Shown here piece after piece: positions 15,795-23,667 of a stretch of 34,887 bases of DNA; positions within the stretch are counted from its first letter, which is position 1; every line of letters starts with the position of its first letter. Position numbers and translations under genes: made by a program. The notes under the pieces are model-generated. The model was not told where the DNA came from. It saw only the letters and a list, made by a program, of their open reading frames with translations, and searched no databases. The stretch comes from Betaproteobacteria bacterium HGW-Betaproteobacteria-4. GTDB taxonomy: Bacteria; Pseudomonadota; Gammaproteobacteria; Burkholderiales; Rhodocyclaceae. Location of the stretch: contig PHCH01000048.1 of assembly GCA_002840785.1 (NCBI GenBank), forward strand, positions 1 through 34,887, read 5' to 3'.

Positions 15795-17687
15795 ATGTCC
15801 CGACTTCAACACCCTCTCGAACTCCTTGCCCCGGCCAAGAACGCCGATTTCGGCATCGAAGCCATCAAGCACGGGGCCGATGCCGTGTATATCGGCGGCC
15901 CGGCCTTCGGTGCCCGTTACGGCGCCGGCAACGATGTCGCCGAAATCAAACGCCTCAGTGACTTTGCCCATCGCTTTCGCGCCAAAGTCTTCGTCGCGCT
16001 CAACACCATCCTGCGCGACGACGAACTCGAAGACAGCCGCCAGCTCGCCTGGCAACTTTACGAAGCCGGCGCCGATGCGCTGATCATTCAGGACATGGGT
16101 TTGCTGGAAATGGATTTGCCCCCCATCCAGCTTCACGCCAGTACGCAAACCGACAACCGTAACGCCGACAAGGTGAAGTTTCTCGAAGATATTGGCTTCT
16201 CGCAGGTCGTTCTGGCACGCGAATGCAGCTTAAACGAAATTATCAAGATTGCTTCGCAAACCAATGTTTCATTGGAGTATTTTGTTCACGGTGCCCTGTG
16301 CGTCGCGTTCAGCGGCCAGTGCTACATCAGCCAGGCCCATACCGGCCGCAGCGCCAATCGCGGCGAGTGTTCGCAGGCCTGCCGCCTGCCCTACACGCTG
16401 GTTGACGACAAGGGCAAGACGATCACCGAGAACCAGCATCTGCTGTCGATGAAGGACAACAACCAGACCGATAACATGCTCGACCTGGCCCGCGCTGGCG
16501 TCTCATCCTTCAAGATCGAAGGGCGTCTGAAAGACCTCAGCTACGTCAAGAACATCACCGCCCACTATCGGTCGCTGCTCGACGACATAATCGCTAACAA
16601 CCCCGAATTCACCCGCGCTTCGAGTGGGCGCAGCACCTACACTTTTACGCCGCAGCCGGACAAAACCTTCAACCGCGGCTACACCGACTATTTCGCCAAC
16701 GACCGCCAGGACGATATCGGCGCCTTCGATTCACCGGCTTTTGTCGGCGAACTGATCGGCGAAGTCGTCGATATCGGTGACGGCCAATTCACCGTCAACG
16801 CTGAAGCCCCTTTCAACAATGGTGATGGCGTTTGCTTCTACGACGCCCATGGCGAAGTTATCGGCATGCGCATCAACCGGGCAGACGGCAAAACCCTGTT
16901 CCCGGCCGAGATGCCGGAAGAACTGACCGTAGGCGCCACCCTTTTCCGCAATCGCGACCAGGAATTCGAACGTTCTTTGGAAAAAGAATCGGCCGACCGC
17001 CGCGTTTCGGTCAAGCCGGTGCTGGTCGAAACCGAAGACGGCTTCGCGCTGACGTTAACTGACGAAGATGGCGTGATTGCTACGGTCAACCGGGAAAATG
17101 GGCCAAAATCAGAATGGCAACTGGCCCAGAACCCCGAGCCGGCAATGGCCAAACTCGCGGAAAACCTCGGCAAATTCGGCAACACGATGTTTGTCGCCGA
17201 GCCGGTCGAGCTCAAGCTGAGCCAGCCATGGTTCATGCCGGTCAGCGCCATCAACGCCCTGCGCCGCGAAGCCACCGAACAGCTCGAAGCCGCCCGCATC
17301 GCCAGCCACCCGCGTCCGCCACGCGCCGTGCCGGCGACCAATCCGGTGCCCTACCCGCAAGAAGAACTGACCTACCTCGGCAACGTCTTCAACGCCAAGG
17401 CCCGCCAGTTCTACGAGAAACATGGCGTCAAGCTGATCGAGGAAGCCTACGAGGCCGGTAACGAAAAAGGCATGGTTTCACTGATGATCACCCGCCACTG
17501 CCTGCGCTACAGCTTCAATCTCTGCCCCAAGGAAGTAAAACACCTGAAGCCGGACCCGATGACGCTGATCAACGGCAACGAAAAGCTGATCCTCAAATTC
17601 GACTGCAAAGCCTGCGAAATGCACGTCGTCGGCAAGATGAAAAAGGGCGTCAAGCTCAACCTCGGCAGCATCCGCCCCGCCACCTGA
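15795..17687 (+). CDS. rlhA: 23S rRNA 5-hydroxycytidine C2501 synthase RlhA (U32 peptidase family)
   Basis: 630 residues, close to E. coli RlhA (653). RlhA hydroxylates C2501 of 23S rRNA. The N-terminal barrel has LELLAPAKNADFGIEAI, HGADAVYIGGPAFGAR, LHASTQTDNRNADKVKFL, then the U32 signature HGALCVAFSGQCYIS and the Cys-rich NRGECSQACRLPY. The C-terminus has HCLRYSFNLCPKE and LKFDCKACEMHVVGK, which is specific to the RlhA branch rather than TrhP. Residues 428-441 (ATVNRENGPKSEW) come from a copy of the dispersed repeat in a region that is variable between homologues. It follows the methyltransferase by 6 nt and converges on another methyltransferase. Confidence 0.92.
   Translation: MSRLQHPLELLAPAKNADFGIEAIKHGADAVYIGGPAFGARYGAGNDVAEIKRLSDFAHRFRAKVFVALNTILRDDELEDSRQLAWQLYEAGADALIIQDMGLLEMDLPPIQLHASTQTDNRNADKVKFLEDIGFSQVVLARECSLNEIIKIASQTNVSLEYFVHGALCVAFSGQCYISQAHTGRSANRGECSQACRLPYTLVDDKGKTITENQHLLSMKDNNQTDNMLDLARAGVSSFKIEGRLKDLSYVKNITAHYRSLLDDIIANNPEFTRASSGRSTYTFTPQPDKTFNRGYTDYFANDRQDDIGAFDSPAFVGELIGEVVDIGDGQFTVNAEAPFNNGDGVCFYDAHGEVIGMRINRADGKTLFPAEMPEELTVGATLFRNRDQEFERSLEKESADRRVSVKPVLVETEDGFALTLTDEDGVIATVNRENGPKSEWQLAQNPEPAMAKLAENLGKFGNTMFVAEPVELKLSQPWFMPVSAINALRREATEQLEAARIASHPRPPRAVPATNPVPYPQEELTYLGNVFNAKARQFYEKHGVKLIEEAYEAGNEKGMVSLMITRHCLRYSFNLCPKEVKHLKPDPMTLINGNEKLILKFDCKACEMHVVGKMKKGVKLNLGSIRPAT
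17078..17115 (+). repeat. Dispersed repeat, copy R7 (inside rlhA)
   Basis: TGCTACGGTCAACCGGG, then AAAAT, GGGCCAAAATCAGAAT. Sense to the gene, read as ATVNRENGPKSE. Confidence 0.9.
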
Positions 17688-17707
17688 GTGCTTGGGGCCG
17701 GCGCTAA

Positions 17708-18418
17708 TCAGCCCGGCTTGCGCAGCAGATCGACGCGTTGCGGATTGAAGAAGGTCGCGCCCTCCGGCCCCATGAAGGATTCGAACTTTTCCTGCACTTT
17801 CCGGTAAAGCTCTGGGGCCAGGCGGTGATCGGTGTGCGTAACCTGGATCATCCGGCTATCGAACTGGGCAAAACCCTCGAAATAGCTGCGGGTGTTGAAA
17901 AACATCTGCTTGTCGAGTCGCAGGCTGCCAGAAGCCACCGCCTTGCAGATCGCCGCGAAGGCTGCCTCGCGAACCAGCTGCTCGTTGTGAAACAAGCGGA
18001 AGACTTCGTTCAGATCACCAGCGAATACCGGTTCGGAAATCCACGCCAAGCCGCCCGGTTTCAGCACGCGGGCAATCTCGGCCAGGGCACGGTCCATGTC
18101 GGCCACCGGCACATGATGCAGCGACTTGAACATCAGCACGATATCGATACTGGCGTCTTCAACGGGAATCGCCTCGGCCCCGCCATGGCTGAAGCGCACC
18201 ATCGGCAAATCGGCAATGTCCAGATTGCGTGCGTGCTGAATGGTATCGACTTCGAGCGCGACGATGCCACGCGGCCGCCCGGTTTCCGCCAGAACCCGCG
18301 TCTTTTCAGCCTTGCCGCAGCCAAGCTCGAGGACACGCGCGCCATCGAGCGGCAATTCATCGAGCAAAAGTCTGATTTCATTGCACAGCGCAGTCTGGGC
18401 GGGGTCAGCGATCTTCAT
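17708..18418 (-). CDS. Class I SAM-dependent methyltransferase
   Basis: 236 residues. Methyltransf_11-type fold: ARVLELGCGKAEKTRVLAE (motif I, SAM binding), GIVALEVDTIQHARN, DASIDIVLMFKSLHHVPVAD (motif II-III), and EIARVLKPGGLAWISEP (post-motif). Substrate unknown; the second half (FRLFHNEQLVREAAFAAICKA) could form a substrate lid. ATG 18418 is chosen because the upstream extension in frame is unlike the family. Its start is divergent from the zinc-ribbon gene with about 115 bp between them. Confidence 0.85.
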   Translation of the reverse strand: MKIADPAQTALCNEIRLLLDELPLDGARVLELGCGKAEKTRVLAETGRPRGIVALEVDTIQHARNLDIADLPMVRFSHGGAEAIPVEDASIDIVLMFKSLHHVPVADMDRALAEIARVLKPGGLAWISEPVFAGDLNEVFRLFHNEQLVREAAFAAICKAVASGSLRLDKQMFFNTRSYFEGFAQFDSRMIQVTHTDHRLAPELYRKVQEKFESFMGPEGATFFNPQRVDLLRKPG

Positions 18419-18533
18419 GGCACATCCGGAAATAGGGTCGAGCCCGAATTTTAGCGGATGCTGATACAGGAAGGCGCGCCAGGTCGCCCAAAGCCCGGCT
18501 ATAGTCTCGCCTGTTGCCCCGTACCCAATCACC

Positions 18534-19253
18534 ATGAAACCCACGCCCTGCCCCTCCTGCCAGCAGCCGATGGTCAAGAAGACCTTCGAGCGCCTGTTGC
18601 ATGGCACTGTCGTCCTTGACCTCTGTTTCAACTGCCAGGGCATCTGGTTCGACGAGTTTGAAAGCGTGCAGATCACGCCGGGCGGCACCATCAAACTGTT
18701 CGAGCTGCTGCATGAACACCACGACGACCAACGCACGCCCCTGCGCGCCCCGCTGAAATGCCCGCGCTGCAGTGAAAAGCTCCTGCATGGCCTCGATGTA
18801 GCCAAACATGGCGGCAAGTTCAACTACCATCGCTGCCTGCAAAAACATGGTCGTTTCACCACCTTCGCCCAGTTCATGATCGAAAAGGGCTTCGTCCGCC
18901 AGCTCAACCCGGCCGAAATCGACGAACTGTCGGCCAAGGTCGGCATCATCCGCTGCATGGGCTGCGGCGCCCCGGTCGATATCCGCCGGGACCACGCCTG
19001 CGGCCACTGCCGCGCGCCGATCACCATCCTCGACCCATCCGCCGTCGAACAGGCGCTGAGCCGCTACCAGCACGCCGAAGTGCGCCGCACGACACGCGAC
19101 GTCGAAGCCCTCGGCGACGCCATCGTCATGCGTGAACGTGAAAAATCGCGCCAGAAACGCCTGAAACAGGAACCGGAGAACGCCGGCATCATCGACGCCA
19201 TCGACCTGCTTTCAGCCGGCGCCGAATTTGTCTGGACGTTGATCAAGCGCTAG
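18534..19253 (+). CDS. Zinc-ribbon (zf-TFIIB type) protein
   Basis: 239 residues with three Cys-pair modules: PCPSCQQPM...LDLCFNCQGIWFDEFE (the zf-TFIIB pattern CPxC...C..C.GIWFD), LKCPRCSEKL, and IIRCMGCGAPVDIRRDHACGHC in two pieces. A basic helix (REREKSRQKRLKQEPE) precedes a hydrophobic C-terminus (IDLLSAGAEFVWTLI) that may be a membrane anchor or interaction helix. The function of bacterial zf-TFIIB proteins is mostly unknown; nucleic-acid binding is possible. Converges on yaeQ. Confidence 0.8.
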   Translation: MKPTPCPSCQQPMVKKTFERLLHGTVVLDLCFNCQGIWFDEFESVQITPGGTIKLFELLHEHHDDQRTPLRAPLKCPRCSEKLLHGLDVAKHGGKFNYHRCLQKHGRFTTFAQFMIEKGFVRQLNPAEIDELSAKVGIIRCMGCGAPVDIRRDHACGHCRAPITILDPSAVEQALSRYQHAEVRRTTRDVEALGDAIVMREREKSRQKRLKQEPENAGIIDAIDLLSAGAEFVWTLIKR

Positions 19254-19326
19254 CCGGATTCGCCGCCAGTTACCGGGAACGCCCCTGTCCGACGGCCATC
19301 CGGTTGGCTTCCTGGCCGGCCCGAAG

Positions 19327-19881
19327 TCAGGCCGCGTCTGGCGAAAACAGCACCCGCGGTGCCAGCTCAATGTGCCCCTGATCGCCGCCCAGCCAGATCA
19401 CCCCATCCTGAATCGTGCATTGCAGGCGCATGCCGCGTGCCGCCAGCGAAGCCAGCGCCTTGCCCTCCTCCACGCTCAAGGACAGGACGCGCAGATTCTT
19501 CTGCCCCGACACCTTGCCCTGCGTCTGTTGCCACCAGATTTCCGCGGTTCGCCCGCCATAACTGAGCACCATCACATGCCGCGAGCGGTTGCAGGCCCGG
19601 CGAATCAGCTTTTCATCGGGCAGCCCGACGTCAATCCAGCGCTCGATGCTCCCGGTCGCGTCCAGATCCTGCAAGTCCGCCTCATCCTCCGTCGCCGACA
19701 GGCCACGGCCAAACGTCAGCGTCTCCGAGGCATTCAACGCAAAAGCCAGCAGGCGAACCATCATCCGCTCATCCGTTTCCGAAGGGTGACGGGCGATGGT
19801 CAGCGTGTAATCGCCAAAATGCGAGCGGTCGAGGTCGGCAAGCTGAAGCTCAGCCTTGAAAATAGTGGATTTGAGCGCCAT
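19327..19881 (-). CDS. yaeQ: YaeQ family protein
   Basis: 184 residues (E. coli YaeQ 181). MALKSTIFKAELQLADLDRSH, then HPSETDERMMVRLLAFAL (conserved E-R-M motif), ERWIDVGLPDEKLIRRACNRS and WW plus a beta-rich end match the family closely. YaeQ has a PD-(D/E)XK nuclease-like fold, with the ExxxxD...GxP motif partly visible; its role is uncertain (once linked to suppression of RfaH loss). ATG 19881 gives the family N-terminus; the upstream extension does not. Divergent from the rhodanese gene. Confidence 0.9.
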   Translation of the reverse strand: MALKSTIFKAELQLADLDRSHFGDYTLTIARHPSETDERMMVRLLAFALNASETLTFGRGLSATEDEADLQDLDATGSIERWIDVGLPDEKLIRRACNRSRHVMVLSYGGRTAEIWWQQTQGKVSGQKNLRVLSLSVEEGKALASLAARGMRLQCTIQDGVIWLGGDQGHIELAPRVLFSPDAA

Positions 19882-19948
19882 GGCTGCCCCGGAAAAAGGG
19901 TGGATTATCCCATGCGGACGGGAACCAGGCAGCCGGCAATGCGGTCCA

Positions 19949-19976
19949 TTGGCCAATCGATCTTGAAGTCTATAAT
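19949..19976 (+). promoter_or_regulatory. Sigma-70 promoter of the rhodanese gene
   Basis: TTGGCC (19949-19954), 16-nt spacer, perfect TATAAT (19971-19976), 27 nt before the ATG. Confidence 0.65.
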
Positions 19977-20003
19977 CAGCGTTTTCTGATAAACGAGACC
20001 GCC

Positions 20004-20382
20004 ATGCGCCACCTGCTCCTAGCCTGCCTGATCGCCGCCACCAGCATCGCCCACGCCGAAGTCATCGACATCGACAACGCCCAGCTCGACAAACTGCGCC
20101 AAAGCGGCGTCCCCGTCGTCGACATCCGCCTGCAATCGGAATGGGAACGCCGCCGGCTGGCTCGACAAGGTCAAACCCTTCGCCAAGCCGAACGAGCCGG
20201 TTATCGTCATCTGCCGCACCGGCAACCGGACCAAGGCCGTCAGCCGGTTCCTCTCGCAACAAGCCGGCTACGCCACCGTTTACAACGTCAAGGCCGGCAT
20301 CAAAGGCTGGATCGGCGCCGGCGGCCCGGTCGTCCCGGCAACGCAAACCATCGCCTCGTGCAAGGCCGCGAAAACTTGCTGA
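20004..20382 (+). pseudogene. Periplasmic rhodanese-domain protein, internal deletion and frameshift
   Basis: From ATG 20004: signal peptide MRHLLLACLIAATSIAHAE, then VIDIDNAQLDKLRQSGVPVVDIRLQSEWE, the start of a rhodanese domain. The frame is then lost; the other frame continues AGWLDKVKPFAKPNEPVIVICRTGNRTKAVS (active-site loop CRTGNRT with the catalytic Cys) to VVPATQTIASCKAAKTC and TGA at 20380-20382. The family segment between (about 20 residues, including the GHI-x-GA motif) is missing, so about 60 nt are deleted. Rhodanese domains carry sulfur on the Cys; a periplasmic one may act in sulfur or thiol chemistry. Real decay or assembly error. Confidence 0.82.
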
Positions 20383-20591
20383 ACCACGCCGTCGACCGCA
20401 AAAGGTGCGCCAGTTGCGAGCACTGGAGCGGTTGGCGCCAACCCGGTGAAGAACCGGGAACCGTCATCATCGAAGCCGAAACCTCAGAAGGCCTCTGCCA
20501 GGGCGGCGGCTGGGACAACTCCGAACGCCGCGCCCGCTCGGCCTGTGGGCATTGGCGGATTTGGGAAGTGCTGAATCAGACGCCGCCATAA
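20376..20591 (+). CDS. Small Cys-rich protein
   Basis: About 71 residues from a TTG at 20376, overlapping the rhodanese stop. The core RKRCASCEHWSG...GLCQGGGWDNSERRARSACGHW has four well-spaced Cys (C-x2-C, then C and C with His), a likely small zinc site. I recall similar short conserved proteins in this bacterial group but no function. The start is uncertain: no ATG in frame, and the ribosome site is weak. It is in the frame of the rhodanese N-terminal part only because of the deletion there. Confidence 0.55.
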   Translation: MLNHAVDRKRCASCEHWSGWRQPGEEPGTVIIEAETSEGLCQGGGWDNSERRARSACGHWRIWEVLNQTPP

Positions 20592-20606
20592 CCCAGCATC
20601 CCGCTT

Positions 20607-20643
20607 TCCACGGTCAACCGGAAAAAATGCCCAAAATTGAAAT
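20607..20643 (+). repeat. Dispersed repeat, copy R8 (left border of accessory gene 1)
   Basis: TCCACGGTCAACCGG, A-run, ATGCCCAAAATTGAAAT. Close to consensus. It lies between the Cys-rich gene and the nucleotidyltransferase promoter. Confidence 0.95.
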
Positions 20644-20659
20644 CGGGCAGCGCAAGCAT

Positions 20660-20691
20660 TTATACTCACTTTTAAATAATGTGCGTATAAT
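20660..20691 (+). promoter_or_regulatory. Palindromic operator/promoter of the nucleotidyltransferase gene
   Basis: Inverted repeat TTATACTCAC (20660-20669) and GTGCGTATAA (20681-20690), nine of ten bases paired, overlapping a perfect -10 TATAAT (20686-20691). The -10 ends only 6 nt before ATG 20698, so the transcript is expected to begin at or near the start codon. Good candidate for repressor control. Confidence 0.7.
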
Positions 20692-20697
20692 TTCACC

Positions 20698-21774
20698 ATG
20701 AAACGACTTTCTGAAACCTGCGCCACCTTGTATGCCGATCTCAAGGACCGTGCCTGCGGGGATTCGGGCCGGCTGCCTCCGGGCGGCGCGTTCACCAAGA
20801 AAACCGTTAACGGAGGGATCTACTGGTACTACCAGACACCTCAGGTCGACGGGCAACGGCGGCAAATCTCGCTGGGCAGGGAATCCGATGAATTGCTGGC
20901 AAAAATTGACCAGTGGCGGACAGCGCAGTCAGACGCCGCAGGCTTGAGCGACGCGCGCAAACGACTCGTCGCCATGTTGGGCGTAGGTGGTGCCCATCTG
21001 GAGCCAGGGCGCCCCGCAAAATTGTTGTCACGGATGAGCCAGGCGGGCCTGTTTGACGCCGGCGGCGTCCTCGTTGGCTCCTTTGCCTTCGCTTGTTACG
21101 GCAACATGCTGGGAGTCTCCTTCGGCTCGGCCCTGATGCGAACAAGCGACATGGACTTTTCCCTGGAGCGGGAACTCGACATCGGCCTCCAGCGCTCAAT
21201 ACCCGATGATCTTCGGCTAGCCGAGCCGGCCCTGAAGTGGCCGCCACAACTCTTACCAAGCGCTCCCCCCTTCAACCTGATTGCCCCTGACGGCTTCAAG
21301 GTCGAATTCTTAACCGCACAACACGCTGCGACAGAGCGAACACCCGTGCTCATTGAGCGCTTCTCCGTTCACGCCATGCCGCTTCCTTACATGGACTACC
21401 TTCTCAACCAAACTCAGGATGCGGTGGTCCTCAACGGCGCGGGAATCCCGGTAAAAGTGCCGGACCCAGCGAGGTTCGCGTTTCACAAACTGGCCGTTTC
21501 CCAGTTGCGTCCGGTAGGCGAGAAAACCAAATCCGATAAGGACATACGCCAGGCCGAGCAACTCCTGGAAGTACTCCTGGCTGACAACCCGGGGTCCGCG
21601 ATGCTCGCCGCCGATGCCGCCAACGAACGCGAAGACCTTCTCGGAAATTTGATCCTCAAGGGTGCAAGTCGGTTACCACCAGAAATGCGGGAGTCCTTGC
21701 GCGGCTGGGTTCACGAGAAGGTTTGGGATGCCGAACTTGGCAAAGCCATCCCTGGAGAGTCGCAAGAACGATGA
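20698..21774 (+). CDS. GSU2403-family nucleotidyltransferase-fold protein
   Basis: 358 residues. The N-terminus (YWYYQTPQVDGQRRQISLGRES) is the typical start of GSU2403-type proteins, followed by a nucleotidyltransferase fold: GVLVGSFAFACYGNMLGV, MRTSDMDFSL (metal-binding D-x-D) and PDGFKVEFLTA (third acidic residue). Relatives include AbiEii-type toxins and other polymerase-beta-like enzymes; the substrate is unknown. No antitoxin gene is adjacent. It has a palindromic promoter and is probably leaderless. Both flanks carry a repeat copy (R8, R9), suggesting an acquired accessory gene. Confidence 0.83.
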   Translation: MKRLSETCATLYADLKDRACGDSGRLPPGGAFTKKTVNGGIYWYYQTPQVDGQRRQISLGRESDELLAKIDQWRTAQSDAAGLSDARKRLVAMLGVGGAHLEPGRPAKLLSRMSQAGLFDAGGVLVGSFAFACYGNMLGVSFGSALMRTSDMDFSLERELDIGLQRSIPDDLRLAEPALKWPPQLLPSAPPFNLIAPDGFKVEFLTAQHAATERTPVLIERFSVHAMPLPYMDYLLNQTQDAVVLNGAGIPVKVPDPARFAFHKLAVSQLRPVGEKTKSDKDIRQAEQLLEVLLADNPGSAMLAADAANEREDLLGNLILKGASRLPPEMRESLRGWVHEKVWDAELGKAIPGESQER

Positions 21775-21787
21775 CCTCCGGCTGAAG

Positions 21788-21824
21788 GTCACGGTCAACC
21801 GGAAAAAATGGCCGAAATTGAAAT
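21788..21824 (+). repeat. Dispersed repeat, copy R9 (between accessory genes 1 and 2)
   Basis: GTCACGGTCAACCGG, A-run, ATGGCCGAAATTGAAAT. It begins 13 nt after the nucleotidyltransferase stop. Confidence 0.95.
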
Positions 21825-21853
21825 GGGGTTGAGACGATGGCTAAGCCAAAGCA

Positions 21854-21882
21854 ACCAGACCTCAATAAAACCGTGGTCTGGT
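21854..21882. terminator. Possible terminator between convergent genes
   Basis: Stem ACCAGACC / GGTCTGGT with a 13-nt loop, just after R9 and next to the membrane protein stop. The long loop and absent T-run make it uncertain. Confidence 0.4.
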
Positions 21883-21889
21883 CCCCGCT

Positions 21890-23188
21890 TTATTCAATTT
21901 CTTTGATGCGTGCTTTAAGCGTTGCCAATGAACTACGAGCTGCCTGCACAGCGGATTGCATTAATGGAGAGAGGTCGTCGAGGGTTCCCTGAACAACTCT
22001 TGTGATATAGGGATCGCGGAAAGGTTGTGTCTTACAACTGCTGAGCCATGAATTCAGAGGTTCCCAACAACTGTTCAACTCATCTATCAAGCTATCCAAC
22101 CGAGTGACACATTGATTCAATCTTCCTTTCCGCTCAAACTTTAGCGACACGTCGAGTGCTTCGACTTGTTGAAGAGTTACCCCAACCTCTTCACAAAATC
22201 CAGTTATTTCATTGTGGGCAGCCCTTATTTTTTCGACTCGACGCTTTGCCCAATCACCAAGCTCGCTTCCAATAAGGTCGTTCTCCAATCGAGTTCTAAT
22301 CTCTTCCACTGGTAGATCGTGCATCAAAATGTCGCGTTCAAGCGTCGAAAGAAGACTTAACCTGCCCTGGGCATGCACGCTGGATAGAATCACTTCTATA
22401 CAAGGCGGCACTATGGCAATCCCGCCCCCGAGAAGTAATACCTGCTCGAGAATTTCCGAAGGGACAGTATCTATGTTCGTAGCCAGAAAGTAGGTAGCTG
22501 CGCCGATCATTGACAATTGAACAACCGTCCCTACAAGCGTTGAATTAGCATTGGCTCTAGTAGCTGCTCCTAAAAGCGACGGCGGGATGAATCCGTTTTT
22601 TTGGATATATCTAGCGCTGTACAAGGCAAATCCACAGACCAAAACGCCAAGCATAGCCAGCATCCAAGCCACAAGGCTTAAGAATCGGTACGTAAGATCA
22701 GACAGGTTAGGAACGGTTTCCCAAGCCAAGCAGGCAAAAAGAATTACTGGCCCAAATGAAACAAAAACTACCAGAATTGATAATGGCGTACTGGCAGAAG
22801 CCGTGGCGCCTAATTGGCGGAAATCATAAGGAGAAGGCCGACTGTTGACCGTAAGCGTTTGGTACAGATGAAACCCGAAGCATGAAATCACCAAGAGCAA
22901 TGCGCTAACCAAATATAGTGCGGACCAACCTGAGCTGACACCTTTGACTTTTACCAACATTGGGACTGATTGCCACGCAATGAAAGCGAGACCGCCAAGG
23001 AGAGCCCATCGCGTAACTCCCGTATGTTGCTGACGCTCTGAAATGCGAGCGTATGAGGTTCGAATGTAATCGATGTAATCGTGACGTAACGTTTTGCTAT
23101 CTGGCCGCCCCAAACTTTGCAGTTGACTAGGATGTTGTTCAGTGTCCGCACAAGGGGGCATTTGTCTCTCGATTATCAGAATGGTCAC
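21890..23188 (-). CDS. Multi-pass membrane protein of unknown function
   Basis: 432 residues, no family recognised. Roughly six membrane segments lie between residues 60 and 265: WALLGGLAFIAWQSVPMLV, WSALYLVSALLLVISCFGF, TPLSILVVFVSFGPVILFAC, FLSLVAWMLAMLGVLVCGF, VGTVVQLSMIGAATYFLA, VLLLGGGIAIVPPCIEVIL. The last 160 residues are a soluble, charged helical domain (ERDILMHDLPVEEIRTRL, EVGVTLQQVEALDVSLKFER). Base composition and codon use are less GC-rich than the neighbours, a sign of transfer. Bracketed by repeat copies R9 and R10. The topology (membrane block plus long cytosolic coiled part) is seen in some phage-defence proteins, but that is only resemblance. A weak repeat-like stretch lies at 22821-22858. 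ATG 23188 is the first; MPPC at about 23161 is an alternative. Confidence 0.75.
   Translation of the reverse strand: MTILIIERQMPPCADTEQHPSQLQSLGRPDSKTLRHDYIDYIRTSYARISERQQHTGVTRWALLGGLAFIAWQSVPMLVKVKGVSSGWSALYLVSALLLVISCFGFHLYQTLTVNSRPSPYDFRQLGATASASTPLSILVVFVSFGPVILFACLAWETVPNLSDLTYRFLSLVAWMLAMLGVLVCGFALYSARYIQKNGFIPPSLLGAATRANANSTLVGTVVQLSMIGAATYFLATNIDTVPSEILEQVLLLGGGIAIVPPCIEVILSSVHAQGRLSLLSTLERDILMHDLPVEEIRTRLENDLIGSELGDWAKRRVEKIRAAHNEITGFCEEVGVTLQQVEALDVSLKFERKGRLNQCVTRLDSLIDELNSCWEPLNSWLSSCKTQPFRDPYITRVVQGTLDDLSPLMQSAVQAARSSLATLKARIKEIE
22821..22858 (-). repeat. Possible degenerate repeat, copy R14
   Basis: Shares TTGACCGTA with the consensus and weaker flanks; read in the gene as LTVNSRPSPYDF. 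It keeps the TVN frame of other copies but could be chance. Confidence 0.35.
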
Positions 23189-23445
23189 AAAGAATACTCG
23201 CCACGTTGCATTTTATATTGAACACTAACAACGCATACGCAACCATGCCGCTGTCTTTTTTGGTCAGAAGCGAAGGGGGCAGAGGCATTTCCTTTTGCTT
23301 TATCCCACGGTCAACCGGAAAAAAGCGCCAAAATTGAAATTTTCCGGATCACTTTGCCACTCACTTCCTAAGCCTTTCTAGCGGAAGAGGCATCCCGGCT
23401 GAACCGCTATCTTCTTGGCTACGCTATCGCTACTGCAGCCCAGAA
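23189..23445. other. Non-coding stretch with repeat R10
   Basis: 257 bp between the membrane protein start and the tRNA-Asn terminator. I see repeat R10 and no gene. The promoter of the membrane protein should be at its left end; no clear -10/-35 stands out. Confidence 0.6.
23303..23340 (+). repeat. Dispersed repeat, copy R10 (right border of accessory gene 2)
   Basis: TCCCACGGTCAACCGG, A-run, GCGCCAAAATTGAAAT. Same direction as R8 and R9. Confidence 0.95.
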
Positions 23446-23484
23446 AAGCAAAAAGCCCAGTCTTCTAAACTGGGCTTTTTGCTT
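23446..23484. terminator. Strong bidirectional terminator after tRNA-Asn
   Basis: Perfect 15-bp stem AAGCAAAAAGCCCAG / CTGGGCTTTTTGCTT around TCTTCTAAA. It ends the leftward tRNA transcript. Confidence 0.9.
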
Positions 23485-23491
23485 GTATTTT

Positions 23492-23567
23492 TGGCTCCCC
23501 GACCTGGGCTCGAACCAGGGACCTACGGATTAACAGTCCGGCGCTCTACCAACTGAGCTATCGAGGA
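23492..23567 (-). tRNA. tRNA-Asn (anticodon GTT)
   Basis: The minus strand forms a full cloverleaf, TCCTCGATAGCTCAGTTGGT at the 5' side, anticodon loop CTGTTAA (GTT), T-loop GTTCGAGCC and encoded CCA. Promoter at 23603-23632. Confidence 0.97.
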
Positions 23568-23602
23568 ACGGTGCTGTCGGCCGTGCGGCTGACAGGGCGC
23601 GG

Positions 23603-23632
23603 ATTATATACAAATCCGCTGAGCGGCTGCAA
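23603..23632 (-). promoter_or_regulatory. Promoter of tRNA-Asn
   Basis: Minus strand TTGCAG (23627-23632), 18-nt spacer, perfect TATAAT (23603-23608), and a GC-rich discriminator. Confidence 0.7.
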
Positions 23633-23667
23633 TAGAGAGCGTCTTGCAGCGGTAAATAAATTGAAAA

